A DNA stretch of 64,000 nucleotides from Salinimicrobium sediminilitoris (GTDB lineage Bacteria > Bacteroidota > Bacteroidia > Flavobacteriales > Flavobacteriaceae): positions 591,847 through 655,846 of the forward strand of contig NZ_JAIVCC010000002.1 in assembly GCF_020866905.1 (NCBI RefSeq), given 5' to 3'. The first letter of the stretch is position 1. Each line of letters begins with the position of its first letter. Below are positions 35,099 to 43,722 of the stretch, piece after piece. The position numbers were made by a program, and so were the translations under genes. The notes beneath the pieces were generated by a model. That model was given only the letters and a program-made list of their open reading frames with translations, was not told the origin of the DNA and did not search any database.

Positions 35099-36244
35099 AT
35101 GAGAAAAACTTCTTACATAATGATCCTCTTACTTTTTGTAGCCTTTTTGGGTTGCAGGCCCGATAAAGAGGAGAAAAAACCCATCCTTACACGGGAAGGA
35201 GAAGAGGTTGAGGTGAAGTATGCTTCAGGATTAAACATTGTTGATTTTGGGGATCATATGATTATTACCGTAGAAAATCCATGGCCCAATGCAGACAGAA
35301 CATATCGTTACCTGCTGGCAGAAGAAGGTGCTGATGTGTCACAGAACATCAAATTTGACGAAAGGATTAAAATCCCTGTAGAAAAAATTGTGGTTACCTC
35401 CACCACTCACATCCCGTCTCTCGAAATTTTAGAAGCCGAGAAATTGCTGATAGGTTTCCCCGGTCTGGATTACATCTCTTCTGAAAAAACACGCAAACTT
35501 ATTTCTGAAGGTAAAATCAAGGAAGTGGGTAAAAATGAAGCCTTAAATACCGAAAGCCTGCTCGACCTGAAGCCCGATGTGGTGATTGGTTTCTCCATTG
35601 ACGGCAGCAACAAAAGCTTTAACACCCTCCAAAAAAGTGGAATTCCCGTGGTCTTTAATGCAGACTGGACTGAAAGTTCGCCCCTTGGAAAGGTGGAATG
35701 GATAAAATTCTTTGGTGCTTTCCTGGGAAAAATGGAGACTGCAAATGCCTTTTTTGAAGAGGTGGAACAGGAATATCTGGCTGCCAGGGAACTGGCAAAA
35801 GAAGCTAAAGAAACTCCTACGGTAGTGGCCGGCGCCATGTATAAAGATCAATGGTACCTGCCTGCAGGTAATTCATGGCAAGCTTTGTTCATCAAAGACG
35901 CCAATGCGAACTACCATTTTGGTCAAACCGAAGGCACAGGGAGTCTTTCCTTATCTTTTGAAACCGTCCTGGCCGAAGCAGCTCATGCCGATTTTTGGGT
36001 AGGGCCGGCACAGTTCACCTCTTATGAAGAGCTAAAAAATGCCTCTCAACATTATACCCGGTTTGAAGCTTTCAAGAACCAAAATATTTACACTTTTGCC
36101 AGTGAAAAAGGGGAAACCGGCGGAGTTGTTTTTTACGAACTTGCCCCAATGCGGCCCGACCTGGTCTTAAAAGACCTCATCTCGATTTTCCATCCGCAGC
36201 TGCTCCCCGATTACAATACCACATTTTATAAACCCATGGAATAA
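35099..36244 (+). CDS. btuF: Cobalamin ABC transporter substrate-binding lipoprotein BtuF
   Basis: 381 residues from the ATG at 35099. The ORF extends 33 codons upstream, but that stretch overlaps the riboswitch and would bury the signal peptide. Lipobox VAFLGC with Cys19, then a class III periplasmic-binding fold: VTSTTHIPSLEILEAEKLL, GFPGLDYISSEKTR, LKPDVVIGF, GIPVVFNADWTE and KIEWIKFFGAFLG-like spacing (here KVEWIKFFGAF). These marks fit B12, haem or siderophore binders; B12 is favoured by the divergent cobalamin riboswitch. First gene of btuFCD. Confidence 0.9.
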   Translation: MRKTSYIMILLLFVAFLGCRPDKEEKKPILTREGEEVEVKYASGLNIVDFGDHMIITVENPWPNADRTYRYLLAEEGADVSQNIKFDERIKIPVEKIVVTSTTHIPSLEILEAEKLLIGFPGLDYISSEKTRKLISEGKIKEVGKNEALNTESLLDLKPDVVIGFSIDGSNKSFNTLQKSGIPVVFNADWTESSPLGKVEWIKFFGAFLGKMETANAFFEEVEQEYLAARELAKEAKETPTVVAGAMYKDQWYLPAGNSWQALFIKDANANYHFGQTEGTGSLSLSFETVLAEAAHADFWVGPAQFTSYEELKNASQHYTRFEAFKNQNIYTFASEKGETGGVVFYELAPMRPDLVLKDLISIFHPQLLPDYNTTFYKPME

Positions 36245-37276
36245 TTGCAAACCACCCGCACTTATACCACCGTATTCATTCTCCTGCTGGTAGCAACAGT
36301 TGCAGTCTGGTTTTTAAATATAAGTCTTGGCTCTGTAAACATCCCATTTATGGAAGTTCTTGGGGTCCTGTTTTCTTCGGAAGCAGGCAATGACAGCTGG
36401 ACCTATATTATCATGGAGTACCGCATTCCAAAAGCCTTCACCTCTGTTTTGGCGGGTTCTGGGCTTGCGGTGAGCGGGATGCTTATGCAAACTATGTTCA
36501 GGAATCCGTTGGCCGGGCCATACGTGCTGGGACTAAGCAGCGGGGCCAGCCTGGGAGTAGCGCTAGTTCTTATGGGAGCAACTATGTTTGGCGGAGTTGC
36601 TGCAAGCGTCCTCTTTTCGGAGTGGGGCCTTGTAATTGCTTCCAGCCTGGGAAGTCTGCTTGTTCTTTTGGCAGTAATGCTGGCATCGGTAAGATTAAAG
36701 GACACTATGGCCATTCTCATTATAGGGCTAATGTTTGCCAGTCTTACTTCGGCCCTTGTGAGCGTGCTTGCATATTTTAGTCCCGCGGCACAATTGCAGC
36801 AGTATGTCTTTTGGTCTTACGGAAGTGTTGGCGACCTAAGCTGGAATGAACTCGGAATTTTAAGCTTTTTCTGGTTTTTGGGTATTGGCATAGCTCTGTT
36901 CAGCATAAAAAATCTTAATTCCCTATTACTGGGAGAGCAATACGCCCGAAGCCTTGGTATGAACATTAGCAGAAACCGGGCACTTCTAATTATATCGACC
37001 AGTTTACTGGCGGGTAGTATAACAGCCTTTGCAGGCCCAATTGCTTTCGTGGGACTTGCGGTGCCTCATTTGATAAGGCAGGTAATCCCCGTTAATGACC
37101 ACAGGATCCTGCTTCCCGCCGTGGTTTTAGGAGGAGCTATTCTCATGTTGTTATGCGATATTGTCGCCCAATTACCCGGAAGTGAACACACTTTACCAAT
37201 AAATGCTATAACTTCCCTGGTAGGAGCTCCTGTGGTGATCTGGCTCCTGGTAAGGAAAAGAAAATTCCTTTTTTAA
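36245..37276 (+). CDS. btuC: Cobalamin ABC transporter permease BtuC (FecCD family)
   Basis: 343-residue inner-membrane permease with about ten helices. The FecCD hallmark GLAVSGMLMQTMFRNPLAGP at about residues 75-94 and the late GPIAFVGLAVPHLIRQV coupling helix are clear. The start is a TTG placed immediately after the btuF stop (TAA then TTG), with no ATG before the first helix (TVFILLLVATVAVWFLNI); the next ATG would delete that helix. Translation is probably coupled to btuF. Confidence 0.9.
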   Translation: MQTTRTYTTVFILLLVATVAVWFLNISLGSVNIPFMEVLGVLFSSEAGNDSWTYIIMEYRIPKAFTSVLAGSGLAVSGMLMQTMFRNPLAGPYVLGLSSGASLGVALVLMGATMFGGVAASVLFSEWGLVIASSLGSLLVLLAVMLASVRLKDTMAILIIGLMFASLTSALVSVLAYFSPAAQLQQYVFWSYGSVGDLSWNELGILSFFWFLGIGIALFSIKNLNSLLLGEQYARSLGMNISRNRALLIISTSLLAGSITAFAGPIAFVGLAVPHLIRQVIPVNDHRILLPAVVLGGAILMLLCDIVAQLPGSEHTLPINAITSLVGAPVVIWLLVRKRKFLF

Positions 37277-37287
37277 TATCTTACAAA

Positions 37288-38082
37288 ATAGAAACGGAAA
37301 CAAAAAATATCATCTTAAGCACTGAAGACCTCACAATAGGCTACAGGAAAAAGCAACAGGAGACAATAGTTGCTTCAGGAATTGATATTGCTGTAAATGA
37401 AGGAGAATTAGTAGCGGTGGTTGGAATTAATGGCGTCGGAAAATCTACCTTTTTGAGAACCATAAGTGGCGTTCAGGAAGTACTTTCAGGAAAGATTGAG
37501 ATCAAGGAGGAAAACCGGGAAAATATTTCTTCCGAAAAGCTGGCAAGGATGATAAGCCTTGTCCTCACCGAGCAGCCGCTATCAAAAAACCTTAGCGTTC
37601 CAGAACTGGTAGCCCTTGGCAGACAACCTTATACCAACTGGATAGGCAGCCTGACCATAGAGGATCGAAAAAGGGTAAAAGAAGCCCTGGCTTTGGTAAA
37701 GATCGAGGAACTACAGACCAAAAAATGTTATGAGCTAAGTGACGGACAGATGCAAAAAGTACTTATTTCCCGTGCGCTGGCGCAGGACACTCCTTTGATG
37801 ATCCTCGATGAACCCACTTCACATCTTGACATGTACCACAAAGCACAGGTGCTAAAACTGCTGAAAGATCTAAGTTTAAGCACTCAAAAAGCCGTGATCT
37901 TTGCAACTCATGAGATCAACCTGGCCTTGCAATTATGTGACAAGATCATTTTGATGAAACCAAAAGAAGTCGTCCAGGACACTCCGCAACAGCTCATCCA
38001 AAAAGGGCATTTTGAGAGCATCTTCCCCCAGGACCTGATTGTTTTTGACAGGACTACGGAATCCTTCAGAATAAAAACCTGA
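37288..38082 (+). CDS. btuD: Cobalamin ABC transporter ATPase BtuD (start codon non-canonical)
   Basis: ATPase subunit of the B12 importer. Walker A is GINGVGKST, the signature is LSDGQMQ (variant of LSGGQ), Walker B LMILDEPTSHLD and the switch His is in FATHEI. The frame is open from btuC onwards and encodes the expected first strand (IILSTEDLTIGYRKK) before Walker A, but no ATG, GTG or TTG occurs in that frame before the GTG at 37417, which lies just in front of Walker A and is too late. The best candidate is ATA at 37288 (12 nt after the btuC stop); ATA at 37276 is another. About 264 residues result. Confidence 0.82.
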   Translation: METETKNIILSTEDLTIGYRKKQQETIVASGIDIAVNEGELVAVVGINGVGKSTFLRTISGVQEVLSGKIEIKEENRENISSEKLARMISLVLTEQPLSKNLSVPELVALGRQPYTNWIGSLTIEDRKRVKEALALVKIEELQTKKCYELSDGQMQKVLISRALAQDTPLMILDEPTSHLDMYHKAQVLKLLKDLSLSTQKAVIFATHEINLALQLCDKIILMKPKEVVQDTPQQLIQKGHFESIFPQDLIVFDRTTESFRIKT

Positions 38083-38112
38083 AAATAGTATCTTTGAGCA
38101 AACCTGCTGCTC

Positions 38113-39513
38113 ATGACAGAACCCATCCTCCTTATAACTGCCTTTTCAATTCTCATTTTCGGAACCTTTATAGGTTATTTAGTAGCCAATTTTAGAAGTA
38201 AAAGCATTCAGAATGTCCTGAAAGAAAGGAATGAACAGCTGAATAATCAATTTCAGGAATACAAAACTCAAATTCAGGAACAGGTATTTCAGCTAAAGGA
38301 ACAGGGAAAAGAGGAAAAAGAAGCGGTAAATAAGCAATTCCTGGACGCCTGCAGGGAACGGGAAGAAATAAGGAACAAAAAAGACCTTTTAAGCACCCAG
38401 TTGACCGAAAGAAATTCGGAGTACAGAAACCTTCAGTCGAAACTTGAAGATCAAAAAGGAGAATTGGAAAAACTTCAGGAGAAATTCAGCAAAGAATTTG
38501 AGAACCTGGCCAACAAGATCCTGGAGCAAAAATCAGAAAAATTTACCAGCATCAACAAAGAAAATATTGAACAGATCCTGTACCCGCTTCAGGAAAAGAT
38601 CAAAACTTTTGAGGATAAAGTGGAGAAAAACTCAAATGATTTTATTGAACGCCATGCACAGCTGGGAAAACAGCTTCAGTATTTACACGAGCAAAATATT
38701 AAAATAAGTGAGGAAGCGAACAACCTCACGAAGGCGCTTAAAGGTGAAAACAAGACGCAGGGGAATTGGGGAGAATTGATCCTGGAGCGGGTGCTGGAAA
38801 AATCGGGGTTGGCAAAAGACCGGGAATATTTTTTGCAAAAGTCTCACGAAACCGAAGACGGCAAGAAATTGCTTCCCGATGTGGTCCTTCATTTACCCGG
38901 TGACAAAAGAATGGTTATCGACTCCAAAGTTTCCCTTGTGGCCTATGAAAGGTATGTAAATGAAGAAAACGAGGAAAAACGGGCCCGATTCCTTAAAGAT
39001 CATTTGCGCTCACTTAACAGTCATATCCAGGACCTGAGTTCAAAGAAATATGAAGATCTGTATAAAATGGAGTCGCCCGATTTTGTGCTCATGTTCATTC
39101 CGGTTGAGCCCGCTTTGTACCTGGCCCAAAATCTCGACAGTTCCTTTTTTTATACAGCTTTCCAAAAGAATATCCTGCTCGTGAGTCCCACCACCTTGTT
39201 GTCGGTGCTTAGGACAATTGATACTTTATGGAGCAATGAAAAACAACAGCAAAATGCGCTGGAGATCGCCAATCATGCGGCTTCATTGTACCATAAATTC
39301 AAGTTGCTACTCGATGAGCTGGAAACGGTTGGAAAGAGATTGAAGTCCACAACCACAGCCTACGATGATGCTATGAAGAAACTAACGGGTCAACAGAACC
39401 TTATAAAGGATATTGATCAATTGGAAGCTTTGGGTATTTCTCCAAAACAAAAACTTTCACAAAAATGGCTTTCCCGCACAAATGAGGAAGATTCACAAAA
39501 TCAGCTAAATTAA
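38113..39513 (+). CDS. rmuC: DNA recombination protein RmuC
   Basis: 466 residues. An N-terminal membrane helix (EPILLITAFSILIFGTFIGYL, about 3-23) is followed by a long Glu/Lys/Gln-rich coiled coil (about 30-190) and a nuclease-like RmuC domain with NWGELILERVLEKSGL, LLPDVVLHLPGDKRMVIDSKVSL and VSPTTLLSVLRTIDTLW. RmuC limits inversion at short repeats; it is thought to be a nuclease related to restriction enzymes. Lies 30 bp after btuD, perhaps in the same transcript. Confidence 0.95.
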   Translation: MTEPILLITAFSILIFGTFIGYLVANFRSKSIQNVLKERNEQLNNQFQEYKTQIQEQVFQLKEQGKEEKEAVNKQFLDACREREEIRNKKDLLSTQLTERNSEYRNLQSKLEDQKGELEKLQEKFSKEFENLANKILEQKSEKFTSINKENIEQILYPLQEKIKTFEDKVEKNSNDFIERHAQLGKQLQYLHEQNIKISEEANNLTKALKGENKTQGNWGELILERVLEKSGLAKDREYFLQKSHETEDGKKLLPDVVLHLPGDKRMVIDSKVSLVAYERYVNEENEEKRARFLKDHLRSLNSHIQDLSSKKYEDLYKMESPDFVLMFIPVEPALYLAQNLDSSFFYTAFQKNILLVSPTTLLSVLRTIDTLWSNEKQQQNALEIANHAASLYHKFKLLLDELETVGKRLKSTTTAYDDAMKKLTGQQNLIKDIDQLEALGISPKQKLSQKWLSRTNEEDSQNQLN

Positions 39514-39610
39514 AGCTTGAAGTTATTTAAGCTCAACTTCTTTCTCATAACTTTTGCGATAAGCCTCACATAATAAATGAATTTATAAACCTACTGAATC
39601 AAAATATAAA

Positions 39611-40156
39611 ATGACCAAAGACTTTAAAACTGTTGCCGAATCACAGGTCACAATTTCTGAACTAATGCTTCCCTCCCACTCGAACTTCAACGGTAAGATG
39701 CATGGAGGCTATGTGCTTTCCCTCATGGACCAGATCGCCTTTGCCTGCGCTTCAAAGCATTCGGGTGTCTACTGTGTTACAGCCAGTGTGGATACTGTCG
39801 ATTTCCTAAAACCCATCGAGATCGGAGAACTGGTAACCATGAAAGCCTCGGTGAATTTTGTGGGAAGCACTTCCATGCAGATCGGGATTCGTGTTGAAGC
39901 CGAAAATATCCAGACGGGAGAAGTAAAACACTGTAACTCTTCTTATTTTACTATGGTAGCAAAAGACAGTGACGGAAAATCGGTCAAAGTTCCCGGGCTT
40001 ATTCTCAAATCCACAGATGACATAAGAAGGTTTGCCAAAAGTATAAAGAGGTACGATAATAAAAGAGTTCGTCTAAAGGAGTTCACTGAAACAGATTTTG
40101 TCTCGGAAGAGCACCTGCACATTGTCGAGACCTATAATGTCAAAATTGAAGATTAG
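39611..40156 (+). CDS. Acyl-CoA thioesterase (hotdog fold)
   Basis: 181 residues of the YciA/BFIT-type hotdog thioesterases that cleave acyl-CoA. Seen: ELMLPSHSNFNGKMHGGYVLSLMDQIAFACA (about 17-47), with the HGGYVLSLMD active-site helix, then VDTVDFLKPIEIGELV and FVGSTSMQIGIRVEAENI. A C-terminal extension follows the hotdog core. Its last base is the first base of the next start codon (TAGTG), so it is coupled to the SBF transporter gene. Confidence 0.92.
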   Translation: MTKDFKTVAESQVTISELMLPSHSNFNGKMHGGYVLSLMDQIAFACASKHSGVYCVTASVDTVDFLKPIEIGELVTMKASVNFVGSTSMQIGIRVEAENIQTGEVKHCNSSYFTMVAKDSDGKSVKVPGLILKSTDDIRRFAKSIKRYDNKRVRLKEFTETDFVSEEHLHIVETYNVKIED

Positions 40157-41121
40157 TGAAATTTAACGGATTCATTGCTGCCTTACTTTTTGTTATCCTA
40201 TTGGCTTGGTTCCTTCCGGAAGGCCCGGAAGTCCTGCCCTTAAAATTCATTACTGACATAGGTATAGGTTTCATCTTCTTTTTCTACGGATTAAAACTTT
40301 CCCCGGCAGAATTTAAAGCGGGATTTTATAATTACCGGGTTCATATTTTAATCCAGCTAACTACTTATATCGCGTTCCCGCTGCTGGTGCTTGCATTTAT
40401 TCCATTTTTTGAAGGGGGAACAGGTTCATCCCTTTGGCTTGCCCTGTTTTTTTTGGGAAGTCTTCCCTCTACTGTAAGCTCTTCAATTGTAATGGTGTCC
40501 CTGGCAAGAGGTAATATTCCTACGGCCATTTTTAATGCCAGCCTTTCGGGGCTTATAGGGATCATAGCTACACCCCTGTGGATGAGTGTTTTCATGGCTT
40601 CCTCTTCCCAATTTGAATTTGGAGCTGTAGTGCAAAAGCTGGTAATTCAAATTATTTTACCTCTTGTAACCGGACTTTCCCTTCAGAAGTATTTAGGAAA
40701 TATTGCCCGAAAAAACTCTAAGAAAATCAGCCTTTTTGACAAGTCGGTAATCGTGTTGATCGTCTATTCCAGTTTTAGCAGTGCCTTTGCTTCGGAATTG
40801 TTCAGCACAGTTGGTTTGGTGGATCTGCTAAAGCTCACCCTTATGGTTACCGTCTTATTTTTTGTAGTTTATTTCGGATTGGGAGTGGTATCCCGGTGGA
40901 TGAATCTATCCACTGAAGATGAGATCACAGCAAAATTCTGCGGTACAAAAAAGTCTCTGGTTCATGGGTCGGTAATGGTGAAAGTGATCTTCGGAAACAG
41001 TGCTGCAAATGCTTTATACCTGCTACCAATTATGCTTTACCACATCTTGCAGCTGCTGGTGATTGCGGTCTTTGCTGAAGGTTATAGAAAGCGCTTATCG
41101 ACTAAAACTCCTGAGTTGTAA
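40156..41121 (+). CDS. SBF-family (bile acid:Na+ symporter-like) membrane protein
   Basis: 321 residues with about ten transmembrane segments and the SBF hallmarks: FIFFFYGLKLSPAEFK (residues ~37-52), FLGSLPSTVSSSIVMVSLARGN and KKSLVHGSVMVKVIFG near the end. This branch is annotated as bile acid:sodium symporter or DUF4137-like; real substrates in marine bacteria are unknown. GTG start overlapping the thioesterase stop by one base. No other transport gene is adjacent. Confidence 0.9.
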   Translation: MKFNGFIAALLFVILLAWFLPEGPEVLPLKFITDIGIGFIFFFYGLKLSPAEFKAGFYNYRVHILIQLTTYIAFPLLVLAFIPFFEGGTGSSLWLALFFLGSLPSTVSSSIVMVSLARGNIPTAIFNASLSGLIGIIATPLWMSVFMASSSQFEFGAVVQKLVIQIILPLVTGLSLQKYLGNIARKNSKKISLFDKSVIVLIVYSSFSSAFASELFSTVGLVDLLKLTLMVTVLFFVVYFGLGVVSRWMNLSTEDEITAKFCGTKKSLVHGSVMVKVIFGNSAANALYLLPIMLYHILQLLVIAVFAEGYRKRLSTKTPEL

Positions 41122-41213
41122 TTTTTAATAAAAAACTTCATCACGATTCCTTTAATTTTTTAAATTTCCACAGTGGATATTAAAGCTTCAAATCCCATTT
41201 ATACTAAGGAATT

Positions 41214-41828
41214 ATGATAATAAAAAGACCTTCTAACAAAAATTTCTTATTGCTAATAGCTCTTATTTTGTCTTCTGGCTTCTCATGCCTGGCTCAATAT
41301 CGACCTGCTGTCGCCGGCTTGAAAACAGGAGACTCTCTTGTTGGAATTATTGGCGATGTGCAAAGAAAAGTCTTCAAATACAAAACCCAATCTAACGGAA
41401 AGTCGATAAAATTAGATTTTGAAAAATTAAATTATGTCAAGATCATGTTTGACAGTGATGACATTCGAACATATAGATTCTTTCGTCTTGAAGATGACAA
41501 AGATTACAAAGCGTTCCAACAACTCGCCAAAGGGAAAAACGCCGAATTGTATGGAGTTACCCGAGTTGTACGCTCCTCAGGTTTCGCAGGACCTGCTATG
41601 GATATGAATGCAATTCAATATTACATCAAAAAACCAACAGAAAAGAACCTCACCTTGTTAGGTTTATATGATCCCCTTATAAATAATTTGAAGAATAAGG
41701 TCCTTGCGTATTTTGCAGATTGTAAGGAGCTTATACAAAAAATAGAGAATAAAGATTTCAGGATGAGAAATGGGCTGACGCCTATGGTGGAGTTCTACAA
41801 CTCTAACTGCAATTCATCCCAATTGTAA
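41214..41828 (+). CDS. Secreted hypothetical protein with Cys pair
   Basis: 204 residues. N-terminal signal region (KNFLLLIALILSSGFSCLAQ). The mature part begins AGLKTGDSLVGIIGDVQRKVFKYKT and has a C-terminal helical stretch with two Cys about 31 residues apart (ADCKELIQK ... EFYNSNC), probably disulphide-bonded in the periplasm. No known family recognised. The longer protein at 42393-43649 appears to share this plan (LLCDNL ... YFKC) before an added C-terminal barrel. Confidence 0.7.
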   Translation: MIIKRPSNKNFLLLIALILSSGFSCLAQYRPAVAGLKTGDSLVGIIGDVQRKVFKYKTQSNGKSIKLDFEKLNYVKIMFDSDDIRTYRFFRLEDDKDYKAFQQLAKGKNAELYGVTRVVRSSGFAGPAMDMNAIQYYIKKPTEKNLTLLGLYDPLINNLKNKVLAYFADCKELIQKIENKDFRMRNGLTPMVEFYNSNCNSSQL

Positions 41829-41859
41829 ATTAAAAAACTGCAATGAATTATATTAAATG

Positions 41860-42237
41860 CTACGCGGCAGCATTCACAGTAAACAAGATCCACCCCATTA
41901 CCAGCAGTAATCCACCCAGAGGAGTAACAGGTCCTAAAAATGACATTTTTAGACCGTTAGCTGAAGATAAGACAAGGCCGTAAATACTAAAGGAGAAAAA
42001 GAAAACTCCCAGGATTAGAAACCACCCCATGAGATTTTGGGAATATCCCACAAAAGGAAAAATAATTCCAGTCATAATCAATAATAGGGCGTGATACATT
42101 TGATACTTCACTCCTGTCTCAAAACTCTTAAGTTGATCATCATCGAGATATTTTTTCAACCCATGAGCTCCAAAAGCTCCAAAAACGACCGCGAGGGCTC
42201 CATAAACTCCTCCAATTACAAGCACTAGTTCTTTCAT
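41860..42237 (-). CDS. DUF423 small membrane protein
   Basis: 125-residue integral membrane protein of the DUF423 (YgdD) family: four hydrophobic segments, FGAFGAHGLKKYLDDDQLKSF near residue 20-40, TGVKYQMYHALLLI, and the ending MSFLGPVTPLGGLLLVMGWI. The function is unknown. A hairpin-like sequence near 41931-41957 falls within its coding region and is explained by the conserved GLKMSFLGPVTP segment. Confidence 0.92.
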   Translation of the reverse strand: MKELVLVIGGVYGALAVVFGAFGAHGLKKYLDDDQLKSFETGVKYQMYHALLLIMTGIIFPFVGYSQNLMGWFLILGVFFFSFSIYGLVLSSANGLKMSFLGPVTPLGGLLLVMGWILFTVNAAA

Positions 42238-42346
42238 TATTTTACATTTTTACGAAAGTATCAAATATAAAATCTAAAGCACTAAGGTTAGGAACTTTAT
42301 AGTTGCCCTATGGACAAAACCTTTGGAAAAATATTTTTTTATCTCT

Positions 42347-42391
42347 GAAAACTGTAACATTGTTAAAAATATTAACAATGTTACAGTTTTC
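42347..42391 (+). promoter_or_regulatory. Perfect 20-bp inverted repeat ending 1 bp before a start codon
   Basis: GAAAACTGTAACATTGTTAA (42347-42366) is the exact reverse complement of 42372-42391, with a 5-nt centre AAATA. The next base is C, then the ATG at 42393. As RNA it would form a 20-bp hairpin in front of the start; as DNA it could be an operator. Confidence 0.85.
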
Positions 42392-42392
42392 C

Positions 42393-43649
42393 ATGAAAAA
42401 TTTATTTCTAATAACTCTTTTTGCACTTATTTGTGCTTCTTCTTTTTCTCAGGTCATCTTTGAAAAAGGTTTTATTATCCATCAAACCGGGCAGACCTCC
42501 ACCTCATATATAAAATTCAATGAATTGGCAGGTAATCCCGACAAGGTCCAGTATAAAACAGCTCCAGATAGCGAGGTTCAATCTGCCGGTACTGAGGCTA
42601 TCAAGGGTTTTGGAATTGGGGATTACCATAGATATACGAGAGAAACACTAAACATAGATCGATCTTCAGAAGACCTTGATAATATAAGTGGGGTCCGAAA
42701 TCCTATATTTCAGGAAGAAACTATATTTCTGAGAACTTTATTAGCAGGAAATTATTCACTCCTGTACTACCAGGACGGTGAACTAAAGAGATTTTTTATT
42801 AAAAAACCGAGTGGAGAAGTTGAGCAGCTAGTCTTTAAAAAATATACTACAGGAGATAATATAGTACGAAAGAATAACAGGTACAAACAACAGTTAATGA
42901 ACCTTCTCCTCTGTGATAATTTATCTGAAAATGACCTTAAGAATTTACAATATAACCGTACAGATTTAATGGATATTTTTCAAAAATATTTTAAATGTAC
43001 TAATAGTAGTTATGATACTTACTACTTCCGAGAAAAAGGAGATCTGAACTTAATGGTAAAAGCGGGAGTTAATTTCTCAAATTTTGGAATGGAGCAGGAC
43101 GTACATAATATAGTGGAAGAATTTCAATATCAGGTTGATCCCAAAATAGGATTAGAAATAGAATATATTCTTCCCATGGTCAATCGAAAGGTAGCGGTTT
43201 ACCTGGAACCATCTTTTTCCAAGTACCAGGCAGATCAGGAAATAATAGTTGCAACCAAGGAATCTACCCCTTCAAATCCTAATGCAACGGGAGGCTATAA
43301 GGCTCTAGTCAACATGGACTATAAGATCCTGGATCTACCAATGGGACTTAGATACTATATGTATATGGATAAGGCTAACAGCTTAAAGATGTATATAAAT
43401 GTAGGAGCCAGTATAAATAAAATTTTCAACTCCTCAACAATTCTTAATAAAGCAGATAACGAAATTTCTGATTTTGACTTTAACCAGTCGTGGCAGCCAA
43501 CCTTCTTTGCCGGAGCTGGTTACAGGTATAGTGAAAAAATAAGCCTGGAAATAAGATATTTCCCTGTCCGCCCGCTAGCTGACAACGGAGGATATAAACT
43601 ACACCAAAACCATTCTTTTGCCATAGTAGCAGGATATACCTTGTTCTAA
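42393..43649 (+). CDS. Outer-membrane beta-barrel protein with N-terminal extension
   Basis: 418 residues from the ATG at 42393 (MKNLFLITLFALICASSFSQ, signal peptide); starts at 42378 or 42303 would lie inside or before the inverted repeat. The N-terminal ~170 residues are a beta-rich domain (GFIIHQTGQTSTSYIKFN), then a helical piece with two Cys (LLCDNLSEN ... KYFKC), then ~190 residues with alternating aromatic strands ending HSFAIVAGYTLF, typical of small outer-membrane barrels. Function unknown. Confidence 0.75.
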   Translation: MKNLFLITLFALICASSFSQVIFEKGFIIHQTGQTSTSYIKFNELAGNPDKVQYKTAPDSEVQSAGTEAIKGFGIGDYHRYTRETLNIDRSSEDLDNISGVRNPIFQEETIFLRTLLAGNYSLLYYQDGELKRFFIKKPSGEVEQLVFKKYTTGDNIVRKNNRYKQQLMNLLLCDNLSENDLKNLQYNRTDLMDIFQKYFKCTNSSYDTYYFREKGDLNLMVKAGVNFSNFGMEQDVHNIVEEFQYQVDPKIGLEIEYILPMVNRKVAVYLEPSFSKYQADQEIIVATKESTPSNPNATGGYKALVNMDYKILDLPMGLRYYMYMDKANSLKMYINVGASINKIFNSSTILNKADNEISDFDFNQSWQPTFFAGAGYRYSEKISLEIRYFPVRPLADNGGYKLHQNHSFAIVAGYTLF

Positions 43650-43664
43650 GCACTTCATTAAATA

Positions 43665-43698
43665 AAAATAGCCTGTTCATCTGAACAGGCTATTTAAT
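43665..43698. terminator. Bidirectional terminator between the barrel gene and carB
   Basis: AAATAGCCTGTTCA (43666-43679) pairs perfectly with TGAACAGGCTATTT (43682-43695); A- and T-rich flanks on both sides suit convergent genes. Confidence 0.9.
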
Positions 43699-43722
43699 AA
43701 ACTTCTCTTCTTTAAAGTCAAT

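Noticed and set aside
41931..41957. Hairpin GGTCCTAAAAATGACATTTTTAGACC resembling the terminator core
   Set aside because: Inside DUF423, where it encodes the conserved GLKMSFLGPVTP segment; coincidence of codons.
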